DNA of 43,395 nucleotides from an uncultured Oscillospiraceae bacterium (GTDB lineage: Bacteria; Bacillota; Clostridia; Oscillospirales; Oscillospiraceae): the NCBI GenBank assembly GCA_947585425.1, contig CANPWZ010000015.1, positions 1 through 43,395 on the forward strand, written 5' to 3'. Position 1 is the stretch's first letter. The number at the start of each line of letters is the position of its first letter. A program made the position numbers and the translations under genes. The notes beneath the pieces are model-generated. The model saw only the letters and a list, made by a program, of their open reading frames with translations. It was not told where the DNA came from and ran no database searches. Positions 25,119 through 34,540 of this stretch are shown in pieces.

Positions 25119-25163
25119 GTGGATAACGAAAACAAACGCGGAGGCGGAACGGAGGGAGATTCC

Positions 25164-25955
25164 ATGAGCCTTGGCGAGCGCATCAAAGAGCGGCGGACCG
25201 GCGCCGGGATGTCCCAGGAAAAGCTGGCGGAGCTGCTGGGCGTCTCCCGGCAGGCGGTGACCAAATGGGAGGCCGGCCAGTCGGCTCCCAGCTCCGACAA
25301 CCTGTTCCGGCTGGCGGAGGTGCTGGGCTGCCCGGTGAGCGAGCTGCTGGACGGCGGCCCGGAGGTGGGCGCCACCCCGGCGGAGGAGCTCTACCGCAAG
25401 CTTCGCATCGAGGAGCTGGAGGCCGATCTGGCAAAGCAGAAACGGCGGTGGAGGAACCTCCGAAACGCCGGGCTGGTCCTGCTGGCCTATCTGGTGTTCC
25501 TGCTGGCGGAGGTCGTGCTCAGCGGACACGGGTGGACGCTGCTCCTGATCTGGATCGAACCTCGGGACCTGTGGGGCGTGATCGCGGATTGGCGGAATTT
25601 CACCTACCCCTTCACCTGGCTGCTGTCCCAGGGGCTGTTCATCTACTGCATGATCCTGTCCGCCGCCCCCGCCCTGTTCGGAAAATGGCGGTTCTCCGCC
25701 GTCACCACCACCGCCTTCATGGCCGGGGCCCTGCTGGGCGAGTGGCTGGGGCCGAACCCCGGCGGCCACCCGAACCACTACGGCGCGTTCATCTGGCTGT
25801 GCCCGTTCCTGTGGTCCGTCGTGATGGGGATCGTTTTGGAGGTGCTGGCGAAAAAGGGCGTGAAGCTGAAATCGAAGCGGTTTCTGATCTGGCTGGGGGT
25901 GTTTCTGGCCGGGTACGCCGGGCTGGTGATCCTGTGCCTGCCGCCCAGAGGATGA
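25164..25955 (+). CDS. Membrane-bound XRE-family transcriptional regulator
   Basis: Protein of 263 aa. The N-terminal Cro/C1 helix-turn-helix (about 6-60) reads MSQEKLAELLGVSRQAVTKWE and SDNLFRLAEVLGCPVSELL. A charged, probably helical linker (70-100) leads to about five hydrophobic segments (101-120, 150-172, 178-195, 208-229, 239-259). ATG 25164 has GGAGGGAG upstream and lies downstream of the predicted promoter; the in-frame ATG 25083 and GTG 25119 lie at or before the -10 box. Clostridia carry many such XRE-plus-membrane proteins, mostly uncharacterised. No partner gene follows: a terminator stands directly after it. Confidence 0.85.
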   Translation: MSLGERIKERRTGAGMSQEKLAELLGVSRQAVTKWEAGQSAPSSDNLFRLAEVLGCPVSELLDGGPEVGATPAEELYRKLRIEELEADLAKQKRRWRNLRNAGLVLLAYLVFLLAEVVLSGHGWTLLLIWIEPRDLWGVIADWRNFTYPFTWLLSQGLFIYCMILSAAPALFGKWRFSAVTTTAFMAGALLGEWLGPNPGGHPNHYGAFIWLCPFLWSVVMGIVLEVLAKKGVKLKSKRFLIWLGVFLAGYAGLVILCLPPRG

Positions 25956-25961
25956 CATAGA

Positions 25962-25988
25962 AAGGCCGCCCGGAGTACAGGCGGCCTT
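25962..25988. terminator. Terminator between XRE gene and anti-sigma gene
   Basis: AAGGCCGCC / GGCGGCCTT stem with a 9-base loop, followed by CGTCTTTT on the plus strand; it sits between converging genes. Confidence 0.75.
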
Positions 25989-26015
25989 CGTCTTTTGTCA
26001 GCGTTCAAACATCTC

Positions 26016-26699
26016 TTACTCAAGGCGGTCCCACTCCGCCACTTGCTCCATCGTGGGAACGTCATAGCCCTCGGCGGCAAGCTCCGCGAAGATCTGTTCC
26101 CGGGCGTTCCACCACCACCGGGAGCCATTGGCGGCGTTCCATCCGCTGTAGCCGGCCATGTTCTCGTCGGTCATGCCGCCAAATCCGGGATGGAATTCCA
26201 CGGTCCCGTAGTCCACCCGCAGCTCACCGGTGATGGGGTACCTGTAAACCGACCCGCCGATGGCGATATACCAGGGTTTCCCGGTGACCTCCGCCTTGCC
26301 CCGGTAGATGAACGGCGTCTCGTCGTCGAATTGGCCGGTGATGTCGATGCGCTGGCCGTCTCCAACAAACCAGACGGCGCCGTCCTCGTCCACCTCGATG
26401 GGGTTGACAAACTCCCGGTTGGCGGAATAATAGAACTTCCCATTCTCCGCCGCCTCCAGCTTGGCCACGGTATCGTAGCCGGTCTGAAAGTTTGTGAGAT
26501 ACCCCGCAGCCATCAGCGCCAGCGTTCCCAGCAGGAGCACCATCACAGCCGCCAGGGCCGCCCATTTGACCGTTTTGAAGCGGGTGACGTTCCCCCTCGG
26601 TTCCCGCTCCGTCAGCGTTTGCACCAGCGCCGCCTTCTCGTTCTCTGTCAGCCGCACGGCGTCCAGCTCCGCTCTGTACTGTTCAAATCCGTCACGCAT
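26016..26699 (-). CDS. Putative membrane anti-sigma factor
   Basis: Protein of 227 aa, not recognised as a named family. A short cytoplasmic N terminus (1-44, with LTENEKAALVQTL) precedes one TM (about 46-67) and a hydrophilic extracytoplasmic domain rich in aromatic residues (YYSANREFVNPIEVDEDGAVW region). It overlaps the ECF sigma factor gene by 8 bases, and the sigma-then-membrane-protein order plus topology is the usual ECF/anti-sigma arrangement. Its role as anti-sigma factor is therefore an inference from context; no zinc HxxxCxxC motif is visible. Confidence 0.65.
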   Translation of the reverse strand: MRDGFEQYRAELDAVRLTENEKAALVQTLTEREPRGNVTRFKTVKWAALAAVMVLLLGTLALMAAGYLTNFQTGYDTVAKLEAAENGKFYYSANREFVNPIEVDEDGAVWFVGDGQRIDITGQFDDETPFIYRGKAEVTGKPWYIAIGGSVYRYPITGELRVDYGTVEFHPGFGGMTDENMAGYSGWNAANGSRWWWNAREQIFAELAAEGYDVPTMEQVAEWDRLE

Positions 26700-27174
26700 A
26701 TTCCGATCCCTCCAACATGATTTTCAACTTTTCCTTCGCCCGCTTGAGCCGGGTGCTCACCAGCGGGGCCGGGACGCCCAGCAGCTTCGCGATCTCCCGG
26801 ACCTCGTACCCCTCGTAGTACCGCAGGAAGATGACCTCCCGGTACATCTCCGGCAGGGCCCGCACCCGGTCCAAAAGGGTCCCGCTCTCCGGCTCCGGGT
26901 CCTCTGCGGAGAGGGCCGCGCCCTCCTCCAGCGGGGCCCGATGGCGAAACCAGGCGGATTTCTTCCAGTTCTTGCACTCGTTCACCGCCAGCCGGATCAC
27001 CCAGGCCCGCTCCTGGCCGTGGTCGGGGAAGTCCCGGGGCCGCTCCAGCAGTTTGATGAGGACGTTCTGGCAGATGTCCTGGGCGTCGTCCCGGTCACCC
27101 AGCCAGGCGTACCCCACGCGCACCAGCAGATCGGCGTAGCGCTCCACCAGATATTCCGCCCGCGCGCTGTCCAT
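26692..27174 (-). CDS. ECF-type RNA polymerase sigma factor
   Basis: Sigma-70 family factor of 160 aa with regions 2 and 4 only. Region 2 has RYADLLVRVGYAWLGDRDDAQDICQNVLIKLL (core: DRDDAQDICQNVLIK), and region 4 has LPEMYREVIFLRYYEGYEVREIA with the helix-turn-helix LLGVPAPLVSTRLKRAKEKL. ATG 27174 (MDSARAEYL) follows GGGGGTGAGG; longer readings cross its own promoter. It is followed by an overlapping putative anti-sigma gene, so it probably belongs to an envelope-stress response. It diverges from ppdK. Confidence 0.9.
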   Translation of the reverse strand: MDSARAEYLVERYADLLVRVGYAWLGDRDDAQDICQNVLIKLLERPRDFPDHGQERAWVIRLAVNECKNWKKSAWFRHRAPLEEGAALSAEDPEPESGTLLDRVRALPEMYREVIFLRYYEGYEVREIAKLLGVPAPLVSTRLKRAKEKLKIMLEGSEYA

Positions 27175-27197
27175 CGGCCTCACCCCCTTCTGCCTAT

Positions 27198-27227
27198 ATA
27201 ACAACACACAGGGGCCAAATCTGTCAA
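27198..27227 (-). promoter_or_regulatory. Predicted promoter for the ECF sigma gene
   Basis: On the minus strand a perfect TTGACA (27222-27227) and TGTTAT (27198-27203) are separated by 18 bases. Confidence 0.5.
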
Positions 27228-27274
27228 ACCCGCGAAAAATTTTCCTCAAAAGCCGTCCCTGTCCAAAGTAAATC

Positions 27275-27302
27275 TTGACAACCCCCCCTTTTTTGATAGA
27301 AT
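27275..27302 (+). promoter_or_regulatory. Predicted sigma-A promoter for ppdK
   Basis: TTGACA (27275-27280) and TAGAAT (27297-27302) are separated by 16 bases, the spacer being C- and T-rich. It is back to back with the sigma gene promoter. Confidence 0.75.
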
Positions 27303-27355
27303 ATTGTGTATCTATATAGCGTGTCCCCACACTGTTTTTTGGAGGTTTGATAACT

Positions 27356-29989
<2,634 letters not shown>

Positions 29990-30003
29990 TCCCTTCACTG
30001 ATA

Positions 30004-30041
30004 AAAGACCAGGGTATGCCGAAAGGCATACCCTGGTCTTT
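30004..30041. terminator. Bidirectional terminator after ppdK
   Basis: A 17-bp perfect stem AAAGACCAGGGTATGCC with a GAAA tetraloop (30021-30024) and T-rich flank. It overlaps the last bases of the converging flavoprotein gene. Confidence 0.9.
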
Positions 30042-31452
30042 ATTTTCCAAATATCTGTTTCCCGCCGACCGACACGGTGACGCCGGCCTTTTTCGCGGGC
30101 TCCATTTCCTTTCTCGCCTGTTCCAACGCCTTTTGGTAGGGGGCGATCATGCCCTCGGTCATCCTGTCACCCACTTTGGCCTTCAGCTTGGGGTTGGCCA
30201 GCATGCCGCCCACCAGGTACATCGCCAGCATCCGCCCCCGCCTCTTCTGGGGGAAGTCATACTGTCCGTGGGCTTTGTAGAACTTGTGGTCGGCCTTCAT
30301 CATGCCCTGCATGAGCCAGATCAGGTCCCGAAAGATCTTCATACCGCCCACGCCGTAGAAGTTGGCGGGCTTTTCGTAGTTGTGTTCGATGGCGTAGGCC
30401 AGCCTCGCGGCCATGGCGTCGATCTCCCTGTCAGGGTCCACCTCGTCGCAGGCGACGCCGGCCAGGTAGTTGCCTCCCACCTGGGGCTCCGCCTCCAGGA
30501 TCAGGCGCAGGTTCTCCTCCCGGCTCAGATCGCCGCACACCAGATAGCCCATGGGCATCCCCATGGTGACGGTGCGGTGGCCGTTGCAGAACTGCCGGTC
30601 GTCGTACAGCTTGAAGCGGTAGCCCTTGGAGTGGTCCCGGACGGTGAAGGCGGTGACGATGGCCTGGCCGGTCTGGATCTTCTCCCGCAGCAGCTCGGAG
30701 AAACCGTCGTTATAGACGCACTGGCCGTCCACGGCGCAGTTGAAGCAGCCAAGGCACCCGCCCTTGATGGGGAAGTCCAGGATGTTCACCACGGTGGTCT
30801 TGTATGGCAGCACCGCCCGGAAGCGGTCTATCATCCTCTGGAGCTGGATGTCCTCCGGGCCGCAGTCGGTGACGACGATCACGTTTCCGCCCTTCTTCTC
30901 CTCCGCCGACTCGGGCACAGTGACGGGGACGTGCTTCGCCGGGGCGGGCGGAGGCGCCGTCACAGGTTCGGAGAGGCCGCGCTCCATCTGCCAGACCAGA
31001 TAGTCGAAGAAGTCCCGGGCCTCTTTCCGGCCCTTGTCGGTGGTCAGATCGTCCATATCGGCGCTGAGGCCGTCGATGAATCTGAGGCCCATGTCCTGGC
31101 AGTTGTCCCTGATGAAGCGGTGGGCGGTGACGTCGTAAAAATGCTTGGAAGTGGTGATCTGGGTGGCATATTTCCCAGCGATGGCCGCCCCGCTGCCCTT
31201 CATCAGCTCTACAAAGCGGTGGAGCTGGCTGGGCACCACGAAGGTATATACCGGGTAGGAGAACAGCAGCAGGTCGGCCCTTTCCAGCGCCGCCCCGGGC
31301 TCGGAGAAGTCCCGCTCGTAGAGTTTGATCTTCGCCCCCGCGTCCAAGATCTCAAAGGTGTGCTCCGGGTGGAGGATCTGGAGGTACAGCACCGTCTGGA
31401 GGGTGGCGCTGTTTTTCCCCTTTGGGCTGCCGTTGATGACCAGAATATCCAT
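30040..31452 (-). CDS. Tandem flavodoxin-like (NADPH-dependent FMN reductase type) protein
   Basis: Protein of 470 aa with two flavodoxin-like modules. Module 1 (1-165) has the phosphate-binding loop INGSPKGKNSAT and FSYPVYTFVVPSQ. A Pro/Ala linker (165-188) follows. Module 2 (189-350) lacks that loop (VVTDCGPEDIQ) but has a cysteine cluster Cys233, Cys236, Cys239 and Cys245 (GGCLGCFNCAVDGQC), as in iron-sulfur flavoproteins. The last 120 residues form a mainly helical basic tail. GAGGAGCG precedes the ATG, 12 bases after the gatD stop, so it shares the murT-gatD transcript. Redox partner unknown; a single-module relative is common in anaerobes. Confidence 0.8.
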   Translation of the reverse strand: MDILVINGSPKGKNSATLQTVLYLQILHPEHTFEILDAGAKIKLYERDFSEPGAALERADLLLFSYPVYTFVVPSQLHRFVELMKGSGAAIAGKYATQITTSKHFYDVTAHRFIRDNCQDMGLRFIDGLSADMDDLTTDKGRKEARDFFDYLVWQMERGLSEPVTAPPPAPAKHVPVTVPESAEEKKGGNVIVVTDCGPEDIQLQRMIDRFRAVLPYKTTVVNILDFPIKGGCLGCFNCAVDGQCVYNDGFSELLREKIQTGQAIVTAFTVRDHSKGYRFKLYDDRQFCNGHRTVTMGMPMGYLVCGDLSREENLRLILEAEPQVGGNYLAGVACDEVDPDREIDAMAARLAYAIEHNYEKPANFYGVGGMKIFRDLIWLMQGMMKADHKFYKAHGQYDFPQKRRGRMLAMYLVGGMLANPKLKAKVGDRMTEGMIAPYQKALEQARKEMEPAKKAGVTVSVGGKQIFGK

Positions 31453-31464
31453 AAAGATCGCTCC

Positions 31465-32172
31465 TCAGTGATAGGTGAACCCCCGGTTGGGGTCGGAGAA
31501 CTCCTCCACGCGGGTGCGGTAGGCGTCCATGGCGGCCTCCTCAAATTCCAAATGGGGCTCCTCCACCCCCATGAGCCGCAGCAGCTCCTTGGCAAAGGGA
31601 GGGTTCACGATGGTCAGCGGCCCCACCAGATAGGTGGCCATCAGGTTGTTCCACCGCAGGCCCTCGGCCTTTACATCGGGGTTGAGCCCCGCGCCACGGG
31701 TGGTGGTGAACAGGCCCTCCCCGTTGTCGCCGTAGGAGTGGCTGAACTGGCTCTTAAAGCCCACGATGTCCATCTCGCCGTACTTGCCCAGGTAGAGGGA
31801 GTTGTACCGGGCCATCATGCGGCGCTCGGCATGGATGGGGAACAGGCCCAGCATGGGGATCCTGTTGCCGTCCTCCTGGACATACTCTCCGAACAGTTCC
31901 AGGGCGTTGCCGGTGAGAAGGGTGAGCCCCCCCGCCTGGGTGCGCTGTTTCAGCCCGTCCAGCCAGGGGGCGAAAGCGTCTCTGGCCAGCTCCTGCCCCC
32001 GCTCGGTGGTGGTGCCCATAAAGACCAGGGGGATCTCCTCGGAGAGGAACCGGGGCTTTTCCTTCAGCCCGGTGTTGACCAGCTCGGCGCCGCAGCTCCG
32101 GGCCAGATACTCGGCGTTCATCAGATCGCCGTAGAGATTGCAGATCTCGGGATAGATGACCTCGATCTTCAT
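31465..32172 (-). CDS. gatD: GatD-like class I glutamine amidotransferase lacking catalytic Cys and His
   Basis: Protein of 235 aa, homologue of GatD, which with MurT amidates D-Glu of lipid II. Global similarity and position next to murT support the name: NLYGDLMNAEYLARS at the start, GTTTERGQELA, IVGFKSQFSHSYGDNGEG and NLMATYLVGP. In Staphylococcus aureus GatD the nucleophile is Cys94 in LTICGGYQFLG and the base His189 in YLHGP (from memory). Here the corresponding places read LTLLTGNALELFG (Thr87) and YLVGP (Val183). Only Cys11 and Cys27 exist in the whole protein. It overlaps murT by 4 bases (ATGA). It may be a structural or ammonia-using subunit; glutaminase activity is doubtful. Confidence 0.82.
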   Translation of the reverse strand: MKIEVIYPEICNLYGDLMNAEYLARSCGAELVNTGLKEKPRFLSEEIPLVFMGTTTERGQELARDAFAPWLDGLKQRTQAGGLTLLTGNALELFGEYVQEDGNRIPMLGLFPIHAERRMMARYNSLYLGKYGEMDIVGFKSQFSHSYGDNGEGLFTTTRGAGLNPDVKAEGLRWNNLMATYLVGPLTIVNPPFAKELLRLMGVEEPHLEFEEAAMDAYRTRVEEFSDPNRGFTYH

Positions 32173-33545
32173 TTCCCCGCCTCCTCCGCCAGTTTGACGA
32201 CCTTCTCCCGGACGCGGAAGGCCATATCCAGGGAACGGTTATCCGCGCCGTAAAGGATATAGACGCTGCTGCCCGGCCGGAGATACAGCTTGTCCGCCGC
32301 GTCCATCTCCTTCCTGGCCCAGCTGATGCGCTCCTCCGGCACACCGGCCAGCCGCAGGCGCAGGTTGTAGTCCTTGCCCCGGGGGCCGGTGGTGACGATG
32401 TGAGTGATCTGCTCGTTGTTCAAGAACTCAAAATCGCAGTCGTAGAGCCAGCAGACGTTTTCCGACCACTCCACCTCGTCGCTGAGGTTGTTCATCATCA
32501 GCAGGATCTCCTTCTCGCCGGGGCGGGAGGCCACATAGTCGAAGGCCCGGGAACAGGCCAGGGCGTTGCGGTCCTTGGCCATCTGCATGACCACCTCCAC
32601 CTGGCCCACCTTCTCGGCCTGGAAGCGGCTGCTCACGATGTCGATCTTCTCCGCGAGGCCGGCGATGGTCTGATGGTCCATACCCATCTCCCGCAGCACC
32701 GCCACGGCGGTGAGCAGGTTGTAGATGTTGAAGATACTGTCGGACAGCAGCCGGTAGGTCTGGCTGCCGGACTTGTCCGCCACCGTCATGGTCATATTGG
32801 CAAGGTCCACGTCTTTCCCCTCGTAGTCGTAATCCGGGGAGCGGAACCCGCAGTCCACACACCTGGCCCGGCCGATGTGATGGTAGCGGCGGTACTCATA
32901 TTCCAGTTTGCCGGCGCATTTGGGACAGATGCGAAGGTCGTTGAGCCGGTTGACGCAGTCTGTCACATCGGTGGGCAGGCGGTCCAGGCCGAAGTAGACA
33001 CGGGGGTTATCGGGGGCCACCGAGGAGGAGATGAGGTCGTCCGCGTTGAGGACCAGTTTGCTCCCGGCGGGCAGGTTGGCGGTGAGGAAGGAGGCGATGA
33101 ACTCCGGGTGCCCGTTGCGCATGATGGAGTCCCGGAACAGGTTGGTGACGGCGATCAGCTGCGGCTTGACATAGGGGTAGACCCGGGCGGCGGAGCGCTC
33201 GTCCACCTCCAGGGCGGCCACGTCGAATTTGGTTCGGTTGAAGATGGTCGCCCCGGACAGCAGGCAGGTGGCCACGCCGGCGTTGGTGTTGGCGCCGGCC
33301 CGGTTGCTCAGCACCCGCTGGCCGGAGGCCTCCAGCATATCGCAGATCAGGTTGGTCACGCTGGTCTTCCCGTCGGTGCCGGTGACGGCCACGATGCGGG
33401 CGGGCTTGGCGATATACCGCAGAAACTCCGGGCAGAGCTTCAGGGCCAGCTCGCCGGGGAAGTTGGTGCCCTTGTGCCCGGTGATCTTCAGCAGGGGCTG
33501 GGACAGCTTTGCCGCCCACAGGGCCAGAATAAAGCGCAGTTTCAT
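32169..33545 (-). CDS. murT: MurT-like Mur ligase family protein
   Basis: Mur ligase homologue of 458 aa, predicted ATP-dependent subunit of lipid II isoglutaminyl synthase. A short hydrophobic N terminus is followed by the P-loop GTDGKT (56-61), SNRAGANTNAGVA, and the MurT-type zinc ribbon with Cys207/Cys210 and Cys229/Cys232. The C-terminal DUF1727 region has TTGPRGKDYNLRLRLAGV. The stretch that in well-known MurT proteins reads about NDNxADGxDxSWIWD is here NNLSDEVEWSENVCWLYD (352-369), so it is divergent, in step with its GatD. GAGGTG precedes the ATG. It leads the murT-gatD-flavoprotein operon. Confidence 0.87.
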   Translation of the reverse strand: MKLRFILALWAAKLSQPLLKITGHKGTNFPGELALKLCPEFLRYIAKPARIVAVTGTDGKTSVTNLICDMLEASGQRVLSNRAGANTNAGVATCLLSGATIFNRTKFDVAALEVDERSAARVYPYVKPQLIAVTNLFRDSIMRNGHPEFIASFLTANLPAGSKLVLNADDLISSSVAPDNPRVYFGLDRLPTDVTDCVNRLNDLRICPKCAGKLEYEYRRYHHIGRARCVDCGFRSPDYDYEGKDVDLANMTMTVADKSGSQTYRLLSDSIFNIYNLLTAVAVLREMGMDHQTIAGLAEKIDIVSSRFQAEKVGQVEVVMQMAKDRNALACSRAFDYVASRPGEKEILLMMNNLSDEVEWSENVCWLYDCDFEFLNNEQITHIVTTGPRGKDYNLRLRLAGVPEERISWARKEMDAADKLYLRPGSSVYILYGADNRSLDMAFRVREKVVKLAEEAGK

Positions 33546-33640
33546 CTTGCCACCTCTTGTGTATCCTCGGGAGGGTCTCCCGTTTTTCTTGGCGCGCCGC
33601 CGGACGGGAAAGCCGTTTCGCCGTCCGTTCAGCAGAAGTC

Positions 33641-33669
33641 ATCATAGCACAATCCCGCTGGAAATACAA
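33641..33669 (-). promoter_or_regulatory. Predicted sigma-A promoter for murT-gatD
   Basis: On the minus strand TTGTAT (33664-33669) and TATGAT (33641-33646) are separated by 17 bases, and TGC before the -10 makes it extended. It starts just after the sigK terminator. The roughly 90-base leader contains a small GGGAG/CTCCC hairpin (33571-33583). Confidence 0.7.
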
Positions 33670-33681
33670 CCCTGAATCGGC

Positions 33682-33708
33682 AAAACGGGGCGGTTTGCGG
33701 ACCGCCCC
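33682..33708 (-). terminator. Terminator after sigK
   Basis: On the minus strand the 8-bp stem GGGGCGGT / ACCGCCCC (loop of 6) is followed by GTTTT. It separates sigK from the murT promoter. Confidence 0.75.
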
Positions 33709-33717
33709 GCCCCGCTC

Positions 33718-34407
33718 TCACCCCTTGTCATATTCCTCCCGCAGCTTCTCCAGGGCCCGCTTTTCGATGCGGGACACATAGCTCCGGCTGATGCCGCACA
33801 GGGAGGCGATCTCCCGCTGGGTCAGAGGCTGCCGGCCGTCCAGCCCGTAGCGCAGCCGGATGATATGGGCCTCCCGCCCGGTGAGGCAGGTCTGCACGCA
33901 CCGGCGGATCCTGGCGCAGGCGTCCCGCAGGTCCAGATCCTCCAGCATGGTGTCGTCCACCTTCACCACGTCCATCAGGGACAGCGAGCCGTTCTCCCCC
34001 TCCCCGTCCAGGGTGTCGGACAGGGACACCTCCCCCTGGAGCTTCCGCTGGGAGCGGAAGTACATCAGGATCTCGTTTTCGATGCACCGGCTGGCGTAGG
34101 TGGCCAGCTTCACGTTTTTGTCCGGCCGGAAGGTGGATACCCCCTTGATGAGGCCGATGGTGCCGATGGAGATCAGGTCGTCCTGGTCGCCGGCGGCGGT
34201 GTAGTACTTCTTCACGATGTGGGCCACCAGCCGCAAATTGTGCTCGATGAGAGTGTCCCTGGCGTCGGCGTCCCCTTCCGCCATCCGGCGCAGGCAGTCC
34301 TGCTCCTCCTCCTTTGTGAGCGCCCGGGGAAAGGAGCCGGTACTGTTTGCCAGCCGCAGGGTAAAAAACAGCCCGTTCAGGGTCAATAAGAGCCATGCCG
34401 TCCACAT
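33718..34407 (-). CDS. sigK: Sporulation sigma factor SigK
   Basis: Mother-cell late sigma factor of 229 aa. A hydrophobic N-terminal segment (about 3-19, TAWLLLTLNGLFFTLRL) is the pro-sequence that a SpoIVFB-type protease would remove. GSFPRALTKEEEQDCLRRM and LIEHNLRLVAHIVKKYY are the usual SigK/SigE start, region 2 has QDDLISIGTIGLIKGVSTF, and region 4 ends SLCGISRSYVSRIEKRALEKL. The gene is intact, not split by a skin element. GGAGGTGG precedes the ATG. SigE is a close relative, but the FP(K/R)-L context and length fit SigK better. Confidence 0.88.
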   Translation of the reverse strand: MWTAWLLLTLNGLFFTLRLANSTGSFPRALTKEEEQDCLRRMAEGDADARDTLIEHNLRLVAHIVKKYYTAAGDQDDLISIGTIGLIKGVSTFRPDKNVKLATYASRCIENEILMYFRSQRKLQGEVSLSDTLDGEGENGSLSLMDVVKVDDTMLEDLDLRDACARIRRCVQTCLTGREAHIIRLRYGLDGRQPLTQREIASLCGISRSYVSRIEKRALEKLREEYDKG

Positions 34408-34427
34408 GGATGAACCACCTCCGTGGA

Positions 34428-34457
34428 ATCATATGCAGCGGCGGATTGTCCTTATTT
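34428..34457 (-). promoter_or_regulatory. Possible sigma-E promoter for sigK
   Basis: On the minus strand CATATGAT (34428-34435), similar to the sigma-E -10 CATACAAT, has AAATAAGG 14 bases upstream, a weak -35. It is 20 bases from the sigK start. Plausible because sigK is a sigma-E gene in Bacillus. Confidence 0.3.
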
Positions 34458-34490
34458 TCCTGAAACGGCGGGCATAAAACGCGGCCTGAC

Positions 34491-34534
34491 CGAGCAAAAG
34501 TGCGGCGGCCAAACGGCCGCCGCACTTTTGCTCG
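34491..34534. terminator. Terminator after glmS (perfect 20-bp inverted repeat)
   Basis: Perfect 20-bp arms (34491-34510 and 34515-34534) with a 4-base loop, containing an internal AAAAG/CTTTT pair next to the GC-rich core. It stands between the end of glmS and the start region of sigK. Confidence 0.8.
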
Positions 34535-34540
34535 ATCCCG

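Noticed and set aside
24972-25163. Lysine riboswitch upstream of dapF
   Set aside because: The region has short hairpins but not the conserved five-helix lysine aptamer; the length before the dapF start is also too small.
25119-25163. Upstream GTG start of the XRE regulator
   Set aside because: It directly follows the predicted -10 box, so it would lie before the transcription start; ATG 25164 has a good ribosome binding site.
30016-32253. 745-codon open frame antisense to the flavoprotein and gatD
   Set aside because: Spans two genes and a terminator and has a His/Val/Gly/Gln-rich pattern; it is a compositional shadow.
33718-34407. skin-like element or frameshift in sigK
   Set aside because: The reading frame is continuous for 229 codons with pro-sequence, region 2 and region 4 in order.
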